Below, piece by piece: positions 8,421-17,187 of a DNA stretch of 62,187 nucleotides. The notes beneath the pieces are model-generated. The model saw only the letters and a list, made by a program, of their open reading frames with translations, searched no databases and had not been told where the DNA came from. The translations under genes and the position numbers were made by a program. The stretch lies in NCBI GenBank assembly GCA_902826395.1, contig CADEER010000014.1, forward strand, positions 7,554-69,740, given 5' to 3'. This stretch comes from an uncultured bacterium (GTDB taxonomy: Bacteria; Desulfobacterota; Binatia; HRBIN30; CADEER01). Each line of letters starts with the position of its first letter. The first letter of the stretch is position 1.

Positions 8421-9521
8421 TCAAGCCTGGAACCGCACTTCGCGCACGACCGCGAGTTCACCCGTTCCATCGGCGGCCGGCAGCGAGCCTGCTTCGGCGT
8501 CGCGCAGGAGGCGCCAGATGTGGGGTCCGAGAAGGTCGATCTCGGTGGAGACGAACTGCTCGCCGCCGAAACGGCGCACGGTCTCCGTCTGAGCGCGCAG
8601 GACGGCGGCATCCTGCCTTAGAACGCGCATCGCCAACGGGGTCACGAGCGGTCGAATCAACGCGGTGGGCAGGCGCAAGCGAAAGGCGACGACCGCGTAC
8701 ATACGGGTCGTGAAGTCGTCGAGCGGCGTGCACAGCGACGTCACGAGCAAATGGTTTTCGCTGCCGAGGCGGTACTCGACTTGTGCAATCGACGGCAGGA
8801 CGAATCGGTCCCAATGCTCGACGACTCCCCCCTGCGGTGCCAGCAGGCGGCCGAGAAAGCCCTCGGGGCGCGGCTCGCCGATGTATTCGGCTTCGACGCG
8901 ATCGGGGCCGCGTCGCACGACAGCGCGAATCTCGTTGCGCTCGCCGCTGCCGCGGAACAGGCCGCGGTGCAGAAAGGCGGTGTGCGGAACATCGAGAGCA
9001 TTTTCGGCGGTAGCATGCAGGGTGCCTGGGAAATCGAGGACGCGCACGATCGTCGCGTAACCAGGGCCCGGTGCCGCCGCGAATGCCGGCGGCTCGCACG
9101 CCGGCTCAACGTCGGGCTCGCCCCACACCCAGACAAAGCCGTCGCGTTCGCGTGTCGCGTGAGCGGCAACGCGGCGTCCACGCGCCTCGCCGTTCTCGGA
9201 TCCCTGCAGCCCCGGCACCAGCCGGCACCGGCCCTCGCCGTCGAACTGCCAGCCGTGGTAGCCGCACTCGAGATTGCCCGAGGCGGCGATGCGTCCCATC
9301 GACAGAGGGATGTTGCGATGGGGACAGCGATCGAGGAGCGCGCCGGCACGCCCTGCCGCATCGCGAAACAGCACCAGCGGCACCCCGATCACCGTTCGCG
9401 CCTGAGGTTTGCGATGGAGATCGCGACTCCGGCAGGCGGCGTACCAATAACGCGCCAGTCGCGCCACCGAGACATGTTCTTTGGTCGGCGGCGGTGCCAG
9501 CTTGGTTGCGAGCGTTGCCAT
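8421..9521 (-). CDS. Rieske non-haem iron oxygenase
   Basis: A 366-residue protein. The Rieske 2Fe-2S ligands are C66-H68 (CPHRN) and C86-H89 (CGYHGW). The catalytic domain has ENALDVPHTAFLH, supplying D177, H180 and H185 near a mononuclear iron site. The architecture resembles VanA, pheophorbide a oxygenase and related demethylases or hydroxylases more than two-subunit ring dioxygenases. No reductase or ferredoxin gene is adjacent, so the electron donor is elsewhere. The start has a strong GGAGGAAGGA site. The substrate cannot be told from sequence. Confidence 0.88.
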   Translation of the reverse strand: MATLATKLAPPPTKEHVSVARLARYWYAACRSRDLHRKPQARTVIGVPLVLFRDAAGRAGALLDRCPHRNIPLSMGRIAASGNLECGYHGWQFDGEGRCRLVPGLQGSENGEARGRRVAAHATRERDGFVWVWGEPDVEPACEPPAFAAAPGPGYATIVRVLDFPGTLHATAENALDVPHTAFLHRGLFRGSGERNEIRAVVRRGPDRVEAEYIGEPRPEGFLGRLLAPQGGVVEHWDRFVLPSIAQVEYRLGSENHLLVTSLCTPLDDFTTRMYAVVAFRLRLPTALIRPLVTPLAMRVLRQDAAVLRAQTETVRRFGGEQFVSTEIDLLGPHIWRLLRDAEAGSLPAADGTGELAVVREVRFQA

Positions 9522-9652
9522 CGCGATCCTTCCTCCCGGGCCGGGAAGCTAACAGGCCGGCGTCCGCCCGTCACACCTCTCAGCTCAATCGGCTTGCAGG
9601 GTCAATCGCAAAAGTAGTATTCCTTCGCGGCCCTGCTCGAAAGGATCGCGCC

Positions 9653-10498
9653 ATGATCAGAACGGCATTAGTCCGTAGTCTATTCGTCATAGCCGGGTTG
9701 GCCATTGTAGGTTGCTCGGCCAATGTCACGGTCGAAACCCAGCCGAATCCCGCCGTGCCGGGGCAGCCGGTGACGATTACGCTCACGGTCGAGAACCCGC
9801 AGCCGTGCCCGCTCACCGGCGCGGAGGCGACGCTGTTGGTGCTCGCCGAAGAAAGCCCCTTCGCTGTATCCGGCGATGCACTGACCTCCGGCCGCGCCAC
9901 ACCGGGGAGCGACCTCGAGTTGTTCTGCGACGCCCTCAACGATCCGGCCGAATCGCTCTGCGCAGAGTTGACCGACCCGGACATCCCATCCGAGTTGGCG
10001 GGGTTGTGTTGCGATCTTCCGGAGTTTGCCGCCGCGAATCCGGAGTTGTGTGATCCCGTGGCCACTACGCCATCGGAAGACAGTATCCGCGAGGCGATCA
10101 TCGAGAAGGCCCGCGAGCTGGGATTGCCGGTGGACAAAATCCTCGGCGCAGGGAGTGGTGTGGCTGCAACTTCGGGATCGACGGTCGAGTGCATGGTATT
10201 GACGGAAGAGGACGACGGCGCCTTCTTCGAATGCATCCTCGGTGACATTCCCGCCAACGGGTCAGTGACGGCAACCGCCACTTTTACCCCGGGCATCGCT
10301 GGACGCTATTTCAGCCTTGCCTTGGTGCAAGGGGATTCCGACTGCGCCACCAACGACGGCGGCACCGGTTGCGGCCCGTTCCTGGTAGGCGCCTCTGCGA
10401 TGGCGCCAGCGACATCGCCGGCAGGCCTCGCGGCACTGATCTTCGGCCTGATCGGCATCGGGGGCTGGGCCATTCGCGCCCGCCGACGATCCGCTTGA
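9653..10498 (+). CDS. Cys-containing lipoprotein with C-terminal sorting-like tail
   Basis: A 281-residue protein. The N terminus has a type II signal peptide with lipobox IVGC (C21). The middle begins with an Ig-like strand pattern (PNPAVPGQPVTITLTVENPQP) and a Cys-rich segment with ELAGLCCDLPEFAAANPELC. The C terminus is a tripartite tail: a small-residue motif (SPAGLAALI), one transmembrane helix and RARRRSA, as in PEP-CTERM, IPTL-CTERM and MYXO-CTERM proteins. A lipobox and such a tail together are unusual, since each alone would anchor the protein. Function unknown. It diverges from the Rieske gene. Confidence 0.65.
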   Translation: MIRTALVRSLFVIAGLAIVGCSANVTVETQPNPAVPGQPVTITLTVENPQPCPLTGAEATLLVLAEESPFAVSGDALTSGRATPGSDLELFCDALNDPAESLCAELTDPDIPSELAGLCCDLPEFAAANPELCDPVATTPSEDSIREAIIEKARELGLPVDKILGAGSGVAATSGSTVECMVLTEEDDGAFFECILGDIPANGSVTATATFTPGIAGRYFSLALVQGDSDCATNDGGTGCGPFLVGASAMAPATSPAGLAALIFGLIGIGGWAIRARRRSA

Positions 10499-10511
10499 GT
10501 CGCGAGGAAAC

Positions 10512-10547
10512 CGCGCACGGGGCACCACCACCGGTGCTCCGTGCGCG
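10512..10547. terminator. Bidirectional terminator hairpin
   Basis: A 15-bp stem (10512-10526 with 10533-10547, one G-U pair) and a 6-nt loop lie between two convergent genes. The forward strand continues with ATCCTTTCG and the reverse with GGTTTCC, so the U-tracts are weak but present. It probably ends transcription from both the lipoprotein and the MFS gene. Confidence 0.7.
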
Positions 10548-10556
10548 ATCCTTTCG

Positions 10557-11855
10557 CTACATCGCCGCGGTTTCCTCCAACTCGCGCCCGGCCGTTTCCG
10601 GCAGCACGGCCCAGATGATCGCCAGCGCCATCAACGGGAAGACGGCCGTCGCTGCGACCGTCGGCCCCCAGCCGAAGGATTGAGCCGCGAAGCCGATCGC
10701 CAGAGGCGAAGCGAGGTAGGCAGTACGACCGATGAGGTTGTTTGCCCAAGCGAACGCCTCGCCGCGCAGTTCGGTCGGAAACAACTCCGTCGCGATCGCG
10801 TTGAGCGCCGCCAGGGTCGCCGACGTCCCGAAAACACCGAACACCAGCGCCGCCGTCAACGCCGTGCGATCGACCAGGGTGAAACATCCGACAGCCCCCA
10901 GCGCCGCGGCGGTGAAGATCACCGTCGCTCCCCAGCGGCGGCCGATCAGATCGAGCAACCTGCCGGAGAGGAACACGAGCGGCATCGCGACGATCGAGGC
11001 GATGGCCAGCGCGGTGCCGACCTCGGCATCGCTCATGCCGCGCTCGCCGATTGCGAACTCCTTCCAGAAGGCGATCGCATTCTGCGTGCAGAAGAAAGTG
11101 AGCGCGTAGATCGCCGCGAGTTGCAGGACTCGGTTGCGGTACGGTGTGCGCAGAATCCGGCCAAAGGAGCCGTCGCCGGTGCGTCCTGCTGCCTGCTGAC
11201 GCGCAAAACGCTCGGTTTCGCGCAGACGACGCCTGGCGATGGCAATGATGATCAGTGGAATGGTGCCTACCAGGTACACGAGGCGCCATCCCAACGACGT
11301 CTCGAGCAGTAGAGGCACCACGGCCGCGCAGGCGATGGCGCCGAGCGCGGCGCACCCCTGGATCACGCCGATCACCATCCCACGGCGCTCGGCTGGGTAC
11401 TCTTCGGCGGCATAGACCATTGCAACGGAGTACTCGCCGAGGAGGAAGATGCGGGCACAGAGCTGGCAAATGGCAAACGTCCACACATCGGGCGACAGCG
11501 CGGTGAGCAGCGAGAACAGGGTGTAGCCGACGATCGTAACGTTGAGGACCCGCCGGCGTCCCCACTGATCGGCCTTGTTGACGATGAAATAGGCCAGCAC
11601 GTTGCCGACACTGGTGATCGAGATCAGCAGACCAGCGTAAGCCGTCGACAGGCCGAAGTCGGCTCGCAGATTCGGTAGAATCTGCGCCAGTGCGAAGAAG
11701 TCGTAACCCTCGAAGAAGGTGGCGACGCTGAGAAAGAAGAGCAGCCAGCGCTGATAGGGCGTCAGTCGCATGCCGCCGGCCGCCGTCGTGACAGCAACAC
11801 CGCCGACCGGCTCCGACGGGGCGACGCGGGTGAGTGATGGGTCGGCGGCTGGCAT
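10557..11855 (-). CDS. MFS transporter
   Basis: A 432-residue protein with twelve predicted transmembrane helices. The MFS loop 2-3 signature is present as NKADQWGRRRVLN, the mid-protein repeat as GRLLDLIGRRWG, and SPDVWTF/EYPAERRGM mark other conserved positions. It resembles the sugar or aromatic-acid/H+ symporter branch (SP/AAHS), but the substrate is not evident. The ATG at 11855 has GAGAGGAA 5-8 nt upstream and is preferred over an in-frame TTG 15 nt further up. It is transcribed away from mnmG. Confidence 0.85.
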   Translation of the reverse strand: MPAADPSLTRVAPSEPVGGVAVTTAAGGMRLTPYQRWLLFFLSVATFFEGYDFFALAQILPNLRADFGLSTAYAGLLISITSVGNVLAYFIVNKADQWGRRRVLNVTIVGYTLFSLLTALSPDVWTFAICQLCARIFLLGEYSVAMVYAAEEYPAERRGMVIGVIQGCAALGAIACAAVVPLLLETSLGWRLVYLVGTIPLIIIAIARRRLRETERFARQQAAGRTGDGSFGRILRTPYRNRVLQLAAIYALTFFCTQNAIAFWKEFAIGERGMSDAEVGTALAIASIVAMPLVFLSGRLLDLIGRRWGATVIFTAAALGAVGCFTLVDRTALTAALVFGVFGTSATLAALNAIATELFPTELRGEAFAWANNLIGRTAYLASPLAIGFAAQSFGWGPTVAATAVFPLMALAIIWAVLPETAGRELEETAAM

Positions 11856-12142
11856 TGAGCTTCCTCTCAAAGATTCGACAGCTTGGCGGGACGAGCGATG
11901 AACGCGTCGATAGTCTCCCCATGAGTCTCCCGATGTTCTGGGACCGTCCGCCGCGGAGACAACGACGTTTCAGACTCAAGCTGTAGCTGTCGCAATGCCT
12001 TGTAAGAGTGGGTGTGCGGCTTACAGGGCAGGTCCTTCCCTCCGCGATTGCTCCAGAGTGGCCTCAATTTGCCGATCCGTGGCACGTGGGTTGCTGGACA
12101 AATATCCCCGAGCGAACTTTTCGTCGATAAGGGGTGACCGTC

Positions 12143-12268
12143 ATGAATACGCTGCTCTCGAAATCCGGACGCATTGGCTATCTCGTTCTCTATTTGATGG
12201 GTGTGCCGGTCGGGCTTCTGCTGTTTCTGTGGGTGATTCTCGGCGACAATATCCTCGGCGCCGGCTGA
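12143..12268 (+). CDS. 41-residue single-pass membrane protein
   Basis: A short frame running from ATG to TGA, starting MNTLLSKSGRIGYLVLYLMG and continuing through VPVGLLLFLWVILGD. One transmembrane helix at about residues 12-33 is preceded by K7 and R10, and the C terminus is short and polar, suggesting N-in topology. AAGGGGTGA lies about 7 nt before the start. It lies 126 bp before mnmG in the same direction. The clean amphipathic-hydrophobic pattern argues for a real gene. I do not recognise the family. Confidence 0.55.
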   Translation: MNTLLSKSGRIGYLVLYLMGVPVGLLLFLWVILGDNILGAG

Positions 12269-12394
12269 CGACTTCTCCTGAGGCCAGCGAAAAGGGCTCG
12301 GCGTCAGCATTGGATGACGGGCGGTTGATCGCTCCGGTCCCGTAGAATTACGGAGTCGCTTACCTCATGATTGGCGCGTCTTTTGAACGCGCAC

Positions 12395-14272
12395 ATGAGA
12401 TCACCCGACCCAAACTTTGACGTCATCGTCGTCGGAGCCGGTCACGCCGGCATCGAGGCCGCGCTGGCCGCGGCCCGAATGGGCTGCACGACGCTGATGG
12501 TGACGCTCAACCTCGACCACATCGGCCAGATGTCGTGCAATCCTGCGATCGGCGGGATCGGCAAGGGCCATCTGGTCAAGGAGATCGATGCTCTCGGCGG
12601 TGAGATGGCGCGTGCCATCGACGAGACCGGCATCCAGTTTCGCCAACTGAACACGCGCAAGGGGCCAGCGGTACGCGCGTCACGCGCGCAAGCCGACAAA
12701 CAGGCTTACCGGGTGCGGATGAAGCACCGCGTCGAGAACGCGCCCAATCTCCGCACCTATCAGGCCGGCGCACGACGCTTGCTCGTCGATGATGGATGCG
12801 TGCGCGGCATCGAGACCGAAATGGGCGAGCTGATCCACGCTCGTGCCGTGGTGTTGACGACGGGCACGTTTCTCAACGGCTTGATCCATGTAGGCCAACG
12901 CAACCAGTCCGCCGGGCGCGCAGGGGATTTTGCCGCGATTGGTCTCAGCGAATCGTTGATGGAGGTCGGCCACCGCATCGGTCGCCTCAAGACCGGCACC
13001 TGTCCGCGCCTCGACGCCCGCAGCATCGATTACAGCCGGCTCGAGGAACAACCGGGTGACGTCCGTCCGGTGCCGTTCTCCTATTCGACCGAGCGAATCT
13101 CCCAACCGCAGGTCTCCTGCCACATCACGTACACCAACATCCGAACGCACGACGTGATCCGCAGCGGCCTGGATCGCTCGCCGATGTACAACGGCACGAT
13201 TCAGAGTCGCGGGCCGCGCTATTGCCCGTCGATCGAGGACAAGGTCGTTCGCTTCGCCGAACGCGATCGCCATCAGATCTTCCTGGAGCCCGAAGGGCGG
13301 AGCACTGTCGAAGTCTATCCGAACGGTCTCTCGACCAGTCTGCCGCTCGAGATCCAGGTCGCCATGGTGCGAACCATCCCGGGCCTCGAGCAAGCGGTCG
13401 TCATGCGACCTGGCTACGCGATCGAGTATGACTATTCTGATCCGACGCAGCTCTACGCATCGTTGGAGTCGAAGCTGGTCCGCAAACTCTACCTCGCCGG
13501 GCAGATCAACGGCACCACCGGCTACGAAGAAGCCGGAGCACAAGGCCTGATGGCAGGCATCAACGCCTCGCTCGCGTTGCGCGGCGAGCAGCCGTTCACC
13601 TTGCGCCGCGACCAGGCTTACATCGGGGTGATGATCGACGACCTCATCACCAAAGGAGTTGGTGGCGAGCCGTATCGAATGTTCACCTCTCGCGCCGAAC
13701 ACCGGCTGCTGCTGCGCGAAGACAATGCCGATCTGCGACTGCGCGCCCTCGGGCACAAGGTGGGGGCGGTGAGCGATGACGAACACCGCCAGACGGAAGT
13801 CCGTCGCGATCAGATTGAGTCGATGAGGCGATCGCTCGCCGAGCGCAAGGTCCCTGCAAGCGAAGAGACAAACTCGCGATTGCGCGCCTCTGGAAGTGCG
13901 CCGATCCAGAATAGTGTAGCGCTGCTCGAGCTCCTCAAGCGCCCCGAGCTGAGTTTTGCGGAGGTCTGCAGTATCGGCGCCATCGACTGCAGCGCAGTTC
14001 GCGCCGACGTCGCCGCGCAGATCGAGATCGACATCAAGTACGAGGGCTATGTGAAGCGGCAGGACAGCATCATCGCCCGTCTCGGCCGCATGGAGAACGC
14101 CTCGATTCCCGCTGGGCTCGACTTCGCTCGCATCCCTGGCTTGTCCCGCGAAGTGGGAGAGAAGCTGGCCTCGATCCGCCCGACCTCACTGGGGCAGGCT
14201 TCGCGGATCTCAGGAGTGACGCCAGCCGCCATCTCTCTGCTCGCCGTCCACCTGAAGCGCACCGCGCCCTGA
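12395..14272 (+). CDS. mnmG: tRNA uridine-34 modification enzyme MnmG
   Basis: A 625-residue FAD protein, partner of MnmE in forming cmnm5U34. The N-terminal FAD motif is [20 protein letters not shown], followed by the conserved [24 protein letters not shown] block; the second Cys motif ([11 protein letters not shown]) and the C-terminal EIKYEGY-like segment ([13 protein letters not shown]) are intact. The ATG at 12395 gives the usual family length; a TTG 24 nt upstream adds eight unconserved residues. Translation ends 10 nt before the stop of a reverse-strand gene. Confidence 0.97.
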   Translation: MRSPDPNFDVIVVGAGHAGIEAALAAARMGCTTLMVTLNLDHIGQMSCNPAIGGIGKGHLVKEIDALGGEMARAIDETGIQFRQLNTRKGPAVRASRAQADKQAYRVRMKHRVENAPNLRTYQAGARRLLVDDGCVRGIETEMGELIHARAVVLTTGTFLNGLIHVGQRNQSAGRAGDFAAIGLSESLMEVGHRIGRLKTGTCPRLDARSIDYSRLEEQPGDVRPVPFSYSTERISQPQVSCHITYTNIRTHDVIRSGLDRSPMYNGTIQSRGPRYCPSIEDKVVRFAERDRHQIFLEPEGRSTVEVYPNGLSTSLPLEIQVAMVRTIPGLEQAVVMRPGYAIEYDYSDPTQLYASLESKLVRKLYLAGQINGTTGYEEAGAQGLMAGINASLALRGEQPFTLRRDQAYIGVMIDDLITKGVGGEPYRMFTSRAEHRLLLREDNADLRLRALGHKVGAVSDDEHRQTEVRRDQIESMRRSLAERKVPASEETNSRLRASGSAPIQNSVALLELLKRPELSFAEVCSIGAIDCSAVRADVAAQIEIDIKYEGYVKRQDSIIARLGRMENASIPAGLDFARIPGLSREVGEKLASIRPTSLGQASRISGVTPAAISLLAVHLKRTAP

Positions 14273-14281
14273 GACCAAGCC

Positions 14282-14707
14282 TCAGCCTGGCAGAGGCTGA
14301 TCCGGCGATGCGCGGAATCTCTGCCTAGCAACCAATAGCCCGGCCGATAGAAGCCCCAACGTCAGCAGAGCCAGGGGCCCCGCTCCAAGAAGCGGCGCCA
14401 TCTTCGAGCGGTCGATGGTCGCCGTGAAGCAGGCGCATGACGGCCCACATTGACAACTGGCGCCCTGGCACTGTGGAGAGCTGGGGTCAGGCCCACACGG
14501 CTCCGGCCCGCACGGAGGGCAACACGATATGCAGCCGAAGTCGCTGCAACCCTCCGGTACGCACAAGACTTCCTCGCCTCCGCACAAAGCCAACGGTACA
14601 TGGTCCGGTCCACATGCCGCAGCCGCAGCCGGGTCGACCGCCGCAGCAGCCGGTCCCGCGATTGCAAGCACCACCAGTATCGCCAATACCAATCGTGATC
14701 GGCTCAT
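14282..14707 (-). CDS. Secreted Cys-rich protein with C-terminal sorting-like tail
   Basis: A 141-residue protein. Residues 1-22 are a Sec signal peptide ending AIAGPAAAA. The mature core has 14 Cys in about 65 residues, with repeated CGP units, suggesting several disulfides or metal sites. The end resembles a CTERM sorting signal: APLLGAGPLALLTLGLLSAG as helix, then ARQRFRA. This tail is like that of the lipoprotein at 9653, so both may be handled by one rhombosortase- or exosortase-like system, which is not in the window. Function unknown. Confidence 0.6.
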   Translation of the reverse strand: MSRSRLVLAILVVLAIAGPAAAAVDPAAAAACGPDHVPLALCGGEEVLCVPEGCSDFGCISCCPPCGPEPCGPDPSSPQCQGASCQCGPSCACFTATIDRSKMAPLLGAGPLALLTLGLLSAGLLVARQRFRASPDQPLPG

Positions 14708-15022
14708 CGCGCCCTCGCTTCTTTCTACCGCCCGGGCTAGCAGCCGCCGCGTATCGAATCAAATCATTCAATGTCCATGTTCGCCAGATAGATTATTGGA
14801 GCTAGTTGTAATAGCAATATCCTTGGTCGTTCATAAATATACGAGCGATAGCGCCTGTAATGAGCACCACGGCGGGCTCGTGATCTCGGCGCTCACTCTC
14901 GAATACCGGCTCGGCGATCCGACCTCACCGCGGCGGACAAGTTGCCGCTGATGAGCCGCTGTGATCTGCCTTTGCCCAACCGACCGAGCGCCTTCGTGCC
15001 ACTGTCAGGGAAGCGGAAACTG
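14708..15022. other. 315-bp divergent intergenic region
   Basis: It separates the reverse Cys-rich gene from rsmG. Positions about 14750-14850 are clearly AT-richer than the surroundings and probably hold promoters for both directions, but no convincing -35/-10 pair stands out. In-frame TTG (14942) and ATG (14951) codons could extend RsmG at its N terminus; those extra residues are not conserved in the family. Confidence 0.4.
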
Positions 15023-15679
15023 ATGCGCGACAATCAGCTGTCTGAGCCGATCGATTCCGGACAGTGGCACGAGCTTCGGTCATGGAGCCGAGCGCAGGGG
15101 CTCGAGCTACCCGATGGTGCCTTCGAGCAACTGGCTAACTATTTGAAACTACTAAGGGTTTGGGCTGCTCGAGGCGCGTTGGTCGGCGCCGCTGAGATGC
15201 CGGTTATGGTGCGCAAACACTTCGCCGATTGCCTGTTCGCCGCCAGTGTTTGTCCGGTCAGCGGCCGCGCGGTTGATCTCGGTAGCGGTGCGGGGCTGCC
15301 CGGCCTTCCCATCGCAATAGCGAGACCGGAATTGCGCGTCGATCTGGTCGAATCACGGGCCAAGAAGGCGTCGTTCTTGACGTCCGCGGCGCGCTCGGTG
15401 GCAAACGCTCATGTCTTATGTACACGAATCGAGGATCTCACCGTTGCTAGTTATGACGTTGCTTTTGCGCGGGCGCTGGCGCCACTGGATCGGCTGTTGC
15501 CGCTAGCGCGTCGCGTCCTCCCCGCCGGAGGTGCCCTGTTGGCGATGAAGTCAGCTTCGTTTAGCGGCGAGCTGGCGAGGGTCGATCTGCCCGCAGCCCG
15601 GCTGCACTTGGCCGCGACTACCCGCTATCGACTGCCAACCGGCGAAGAGCGCGTAATCCTTCGATTTCATGCGGTCTGA
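15023..15679 (+). CDS. rsmG: 16S rRNA (guanine-527-N7) methyltransferase RsmG
   Basis: A 218-residue class I SAM methyltransferase. The SAM-binding loop is AVDLGSGAGLPGLPIAIARP, followed by DLVESRAKKASFL and the FARALAPLDRLLPLARRVLP block of the GidB fold. It methylates N7 of G527 of 16S rRNA; loss gives low-level streptomycin resistance in other bacteria. The ATG at 15023 has GGGAAGCGGA upstream and fits the family length. It lies between mnmG and parA as in many genomes, but a reverse gene intervenes before parA. Confidence 0.93.
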   Translation: MRDNQLSEPIDSGQWHELRSWSRAQGLELPDGAFEQLANYLKLLRVWAARGALVGAAEMPVMVRKHFADCLFAASVCPVSGRAVDLGSGAGLPGLPIAIARPELRVDLVESRAKKASFLTSAARSVANAHVLCTRIEDLTVASYDVAFARALAPLDRLLPLARRVLPAGGALLAMKSASFSGELARVDLPAARLHLAATTRYRLPTGEERVILRFHAV

Positions 15680-15689
15680 GCGATACTCT

Positions 15690-16022
15690 CTACAGCCCTA
15701 TCTGATAACGGACCTTCATCTCCTGGTAGCGGGCGAACGCCTTGCCGTCGAGCTCGGGAACCAAGAAGCGGTCGAGCAGCGGTATAAGCTCGCTTCGAAG
15801 AAACTCTCCGCGTGCCATCCATTGGAAGTAGCGGCGGCCTCCGTGGTCGTAAGGTCCGTAAAGCCGAGATCCCGGCAGTCGCCCTTCGAGCCACCGGAAG
15901 AGATTCACGTGGTCCGTGTGCATCCTGAGCGTGATCTGCGGCTGCTTGCCATCTCCACCAAAATGACCTTCGCCGACGAGCAGGCCCAACAGGTAGCCGA
16001 CTTCGAAATCGGAAAGCTGCAT
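15690..16022 (-). CDS. Single-domain LAGLIDADG homing-endonuclease-like protein
   Basis: A 110-residue protein with one LAGLIDADG helix, GYLLGLLVGEGHFGGDG, where the GEG carries the catalytic acid position. It continues with the alternating strand-helix pattern of the fold (PQITLRMHTDHVNLFRWLE, then GRRYFQWMARG). Single-motif members act as homodimers. The ATG at 16022 has GGGAGGG 7 nt upstream; an ATG at 16046 lies within a parS-like half-site and has no such signal. It is not inside an intron or intein, since rsmG and parA on both sides are intact. It may be a free-standing endonuclease or a domesticated DNA-binding protein. Confidence 0.7.
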   Translation of the reverse strand: MQLSDFEVGYLLGLLVGEGHFGGDGKQPQITLRMHTDHVNLFRWLEGRLPGSRLYGPYDHGGRRYFQWMARGEFLRSELIPLLDRFLVPELDGKAFARYQEMKVRYQIGL

Positions 16023-16058
16023 AAGTCGCCCTCCCGGATTCGACATGTTTCACCGTCA

Positions 16059-16074
16059 TGTTTCCCGTGAAACA
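16059..16074. promoter_or_regulatory. parS centromere site
   Basis: TGTTTCCCGTGAAACA differs at one base from the 16-bp palindrome TGTTTCACGTGAAACA, the near-universal ParB binding site. Further half-sites reading TGTTTCAC occur at 16046-16053 and 16093-16100, and a degenerate palindrome centred on CACGTG (16111-16116) follows. The site lies about 160 bp upstream of parA, so it may also serve in autoregulation of parAB. Confidence 0.85.
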
Positions 16075-16230
16075 AGTCCACGGCGTGGGATTTGTTTCAC
16101 CGTCGGTTAACACGTGAAGCGATCGCCGTAAACCGCCCTCGACAGAAAAATCCCAGAAAAATTTGTCTCGCCCGCTCAGCTTGTGCTAGGACCTCTTCAA
16201 ACCGAAAAAACGAGGCGAGTCGGAGCAGCA

Positions 16231-17187
16231 GTGGGCCGGGTTGTTTGCATCGCCAATCAGAAGGGCGGCGTCGGTAAGACGACGACAGCCATCAATTTGT
16301 CCGCGAGTCTCGCGATGCTGGGCTATCGCGTCCTTTTGGCCGATCTCGATCCCCAGGCCAACGCAACCAGCGGCTTGGGGGTTCACGGCCTCGGCGATCG
16401 CGCCACCACGTATGATCTGCTCATGGGCGAAGCGCCGGCAACAGATGCGATCCTGCCTACGCCCCAGCCCGGGCTTTCAATCTTGCCCGCTCAGCGCGAT
16501 CTCGTCGGTGCCGAAGTCGAGCTCGTACAGGCGCTCGCCCGAGAGCGTCGGCTACTCGAAGCCCTGCAACCGATTCGCGACGATTACGACGTGATCATCG
16601 TCGATTGTCCTCCATCGCTCGGTCTTTTGACCATCAACGGACTCACCGCAGCCGACGGCGTTCTGATCCCATTACAGTGCGAGTACTACGCACTCGAGGG
16701 ACTCAGCGCGTTGCTCGATACCATTCGGTTGATCCGTGAACGTCTCAACCCGGATCTGGCCATTGATGGCATTCTACTGACCATGTTCGATACCCGAAAC
16801 AGCCTTTCGCACCAAGTTGCAGACGAGGTTCGCCAACACTTCGGTGACGACGTCTGCGCGACGACGATTCCGCGCAACGTACGCCTCAGCGAGTCGCCGA
16901 GCCACGGCGTGCCCGCCGCTCATTACGATGCGACTTCGAAAGGCGCGCAAGCTTATTTGGATCTCGCGAAGGAACTTATGCCGGCCGACTCCAGTCGGCC
17001 TCGCGAACCCAACGATAGAGAGGTGGTGGCCCATGGATGCGAGACGCAGAGCCTTGGGGAGGGGCCTGGGTGCGTTGATCACCCCGGAGCCGACATCCCC
17101 AGAGCCGAACGTGTCGATGGAGATTCCGTCGACCGTTCCGATCGAGACAATATCGCCCAATCGATACCAGCCAAGAGAGATATTTGA
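16231..17187 (+). CDS. parA: Chromosome partitioning ATPase ParA (Soj), with unusual C-terminal extension
   Basis: A 318-residue protein. It has the deviant Walker A KGGVGKTT near residue 11, the DLDPQANAT motif (about 38-46), and Walker B VIIVDCPPSLGLL. The core ends at about residue 250 (YLDLAKELM), the normal ParA length. A tail of 68 unconserved residues (Arg/Asp/Gly-rich) follows and runs 155 nt into parB in another frame. The GTG at 16231 has CGGAG 5 nt upstream and gives the canonical start MGRVVCIANQ; a GTG at 16183 lacks a site. It binds ATP and DNA non-specifically and moves ParB-parS complexes. Confidence 0.93.
   Translation: MGRVVCIANQKGGVGKTTTAINLSASLAMLGYRVLLADLDPQANATSGLGVHGLGDRATTYDLLMGEAPATDAILPTPQPGLSILPAQRDLVGAEVELVQALARERRLLEALQPIRDDYDVIIVDCPPSLGLLTINGLTAADGVLIPLQCEYYALEGLSALLDTIRLIRERLNPDLAIDGILLTMFDTRNSLSHQVADEVRQHFGDDVCATTIPRNVRLSESPSHGVPAAHYDATSKGAQAYLDLAKELMPADSSRPREPNDREVVAHGCETQSLGEGPGCVDHPGADIPRAERVDGDSVDRSDRDNIAQSIPAKRDI

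Noticed and set aside
10306-11979. A 557-codon reverse frame overlapping the MFS gene
   Set aside because: Arg/His/Gly-rich out-of-frame translation of a clear twelve-helix transporter.
11867-12310. A reverse open frame of 147 codons antisense to the small membrane protein
   Set aside because: No ribosome site and no protein-like pattern; the forward 41-residue frame fits better.
16183-16230. Upstream GTG start for ParA
   Set aside because: It has no ribosome binding site and adds unconserved residues; GTG at 16231 has one and gives the canonical ParA start.
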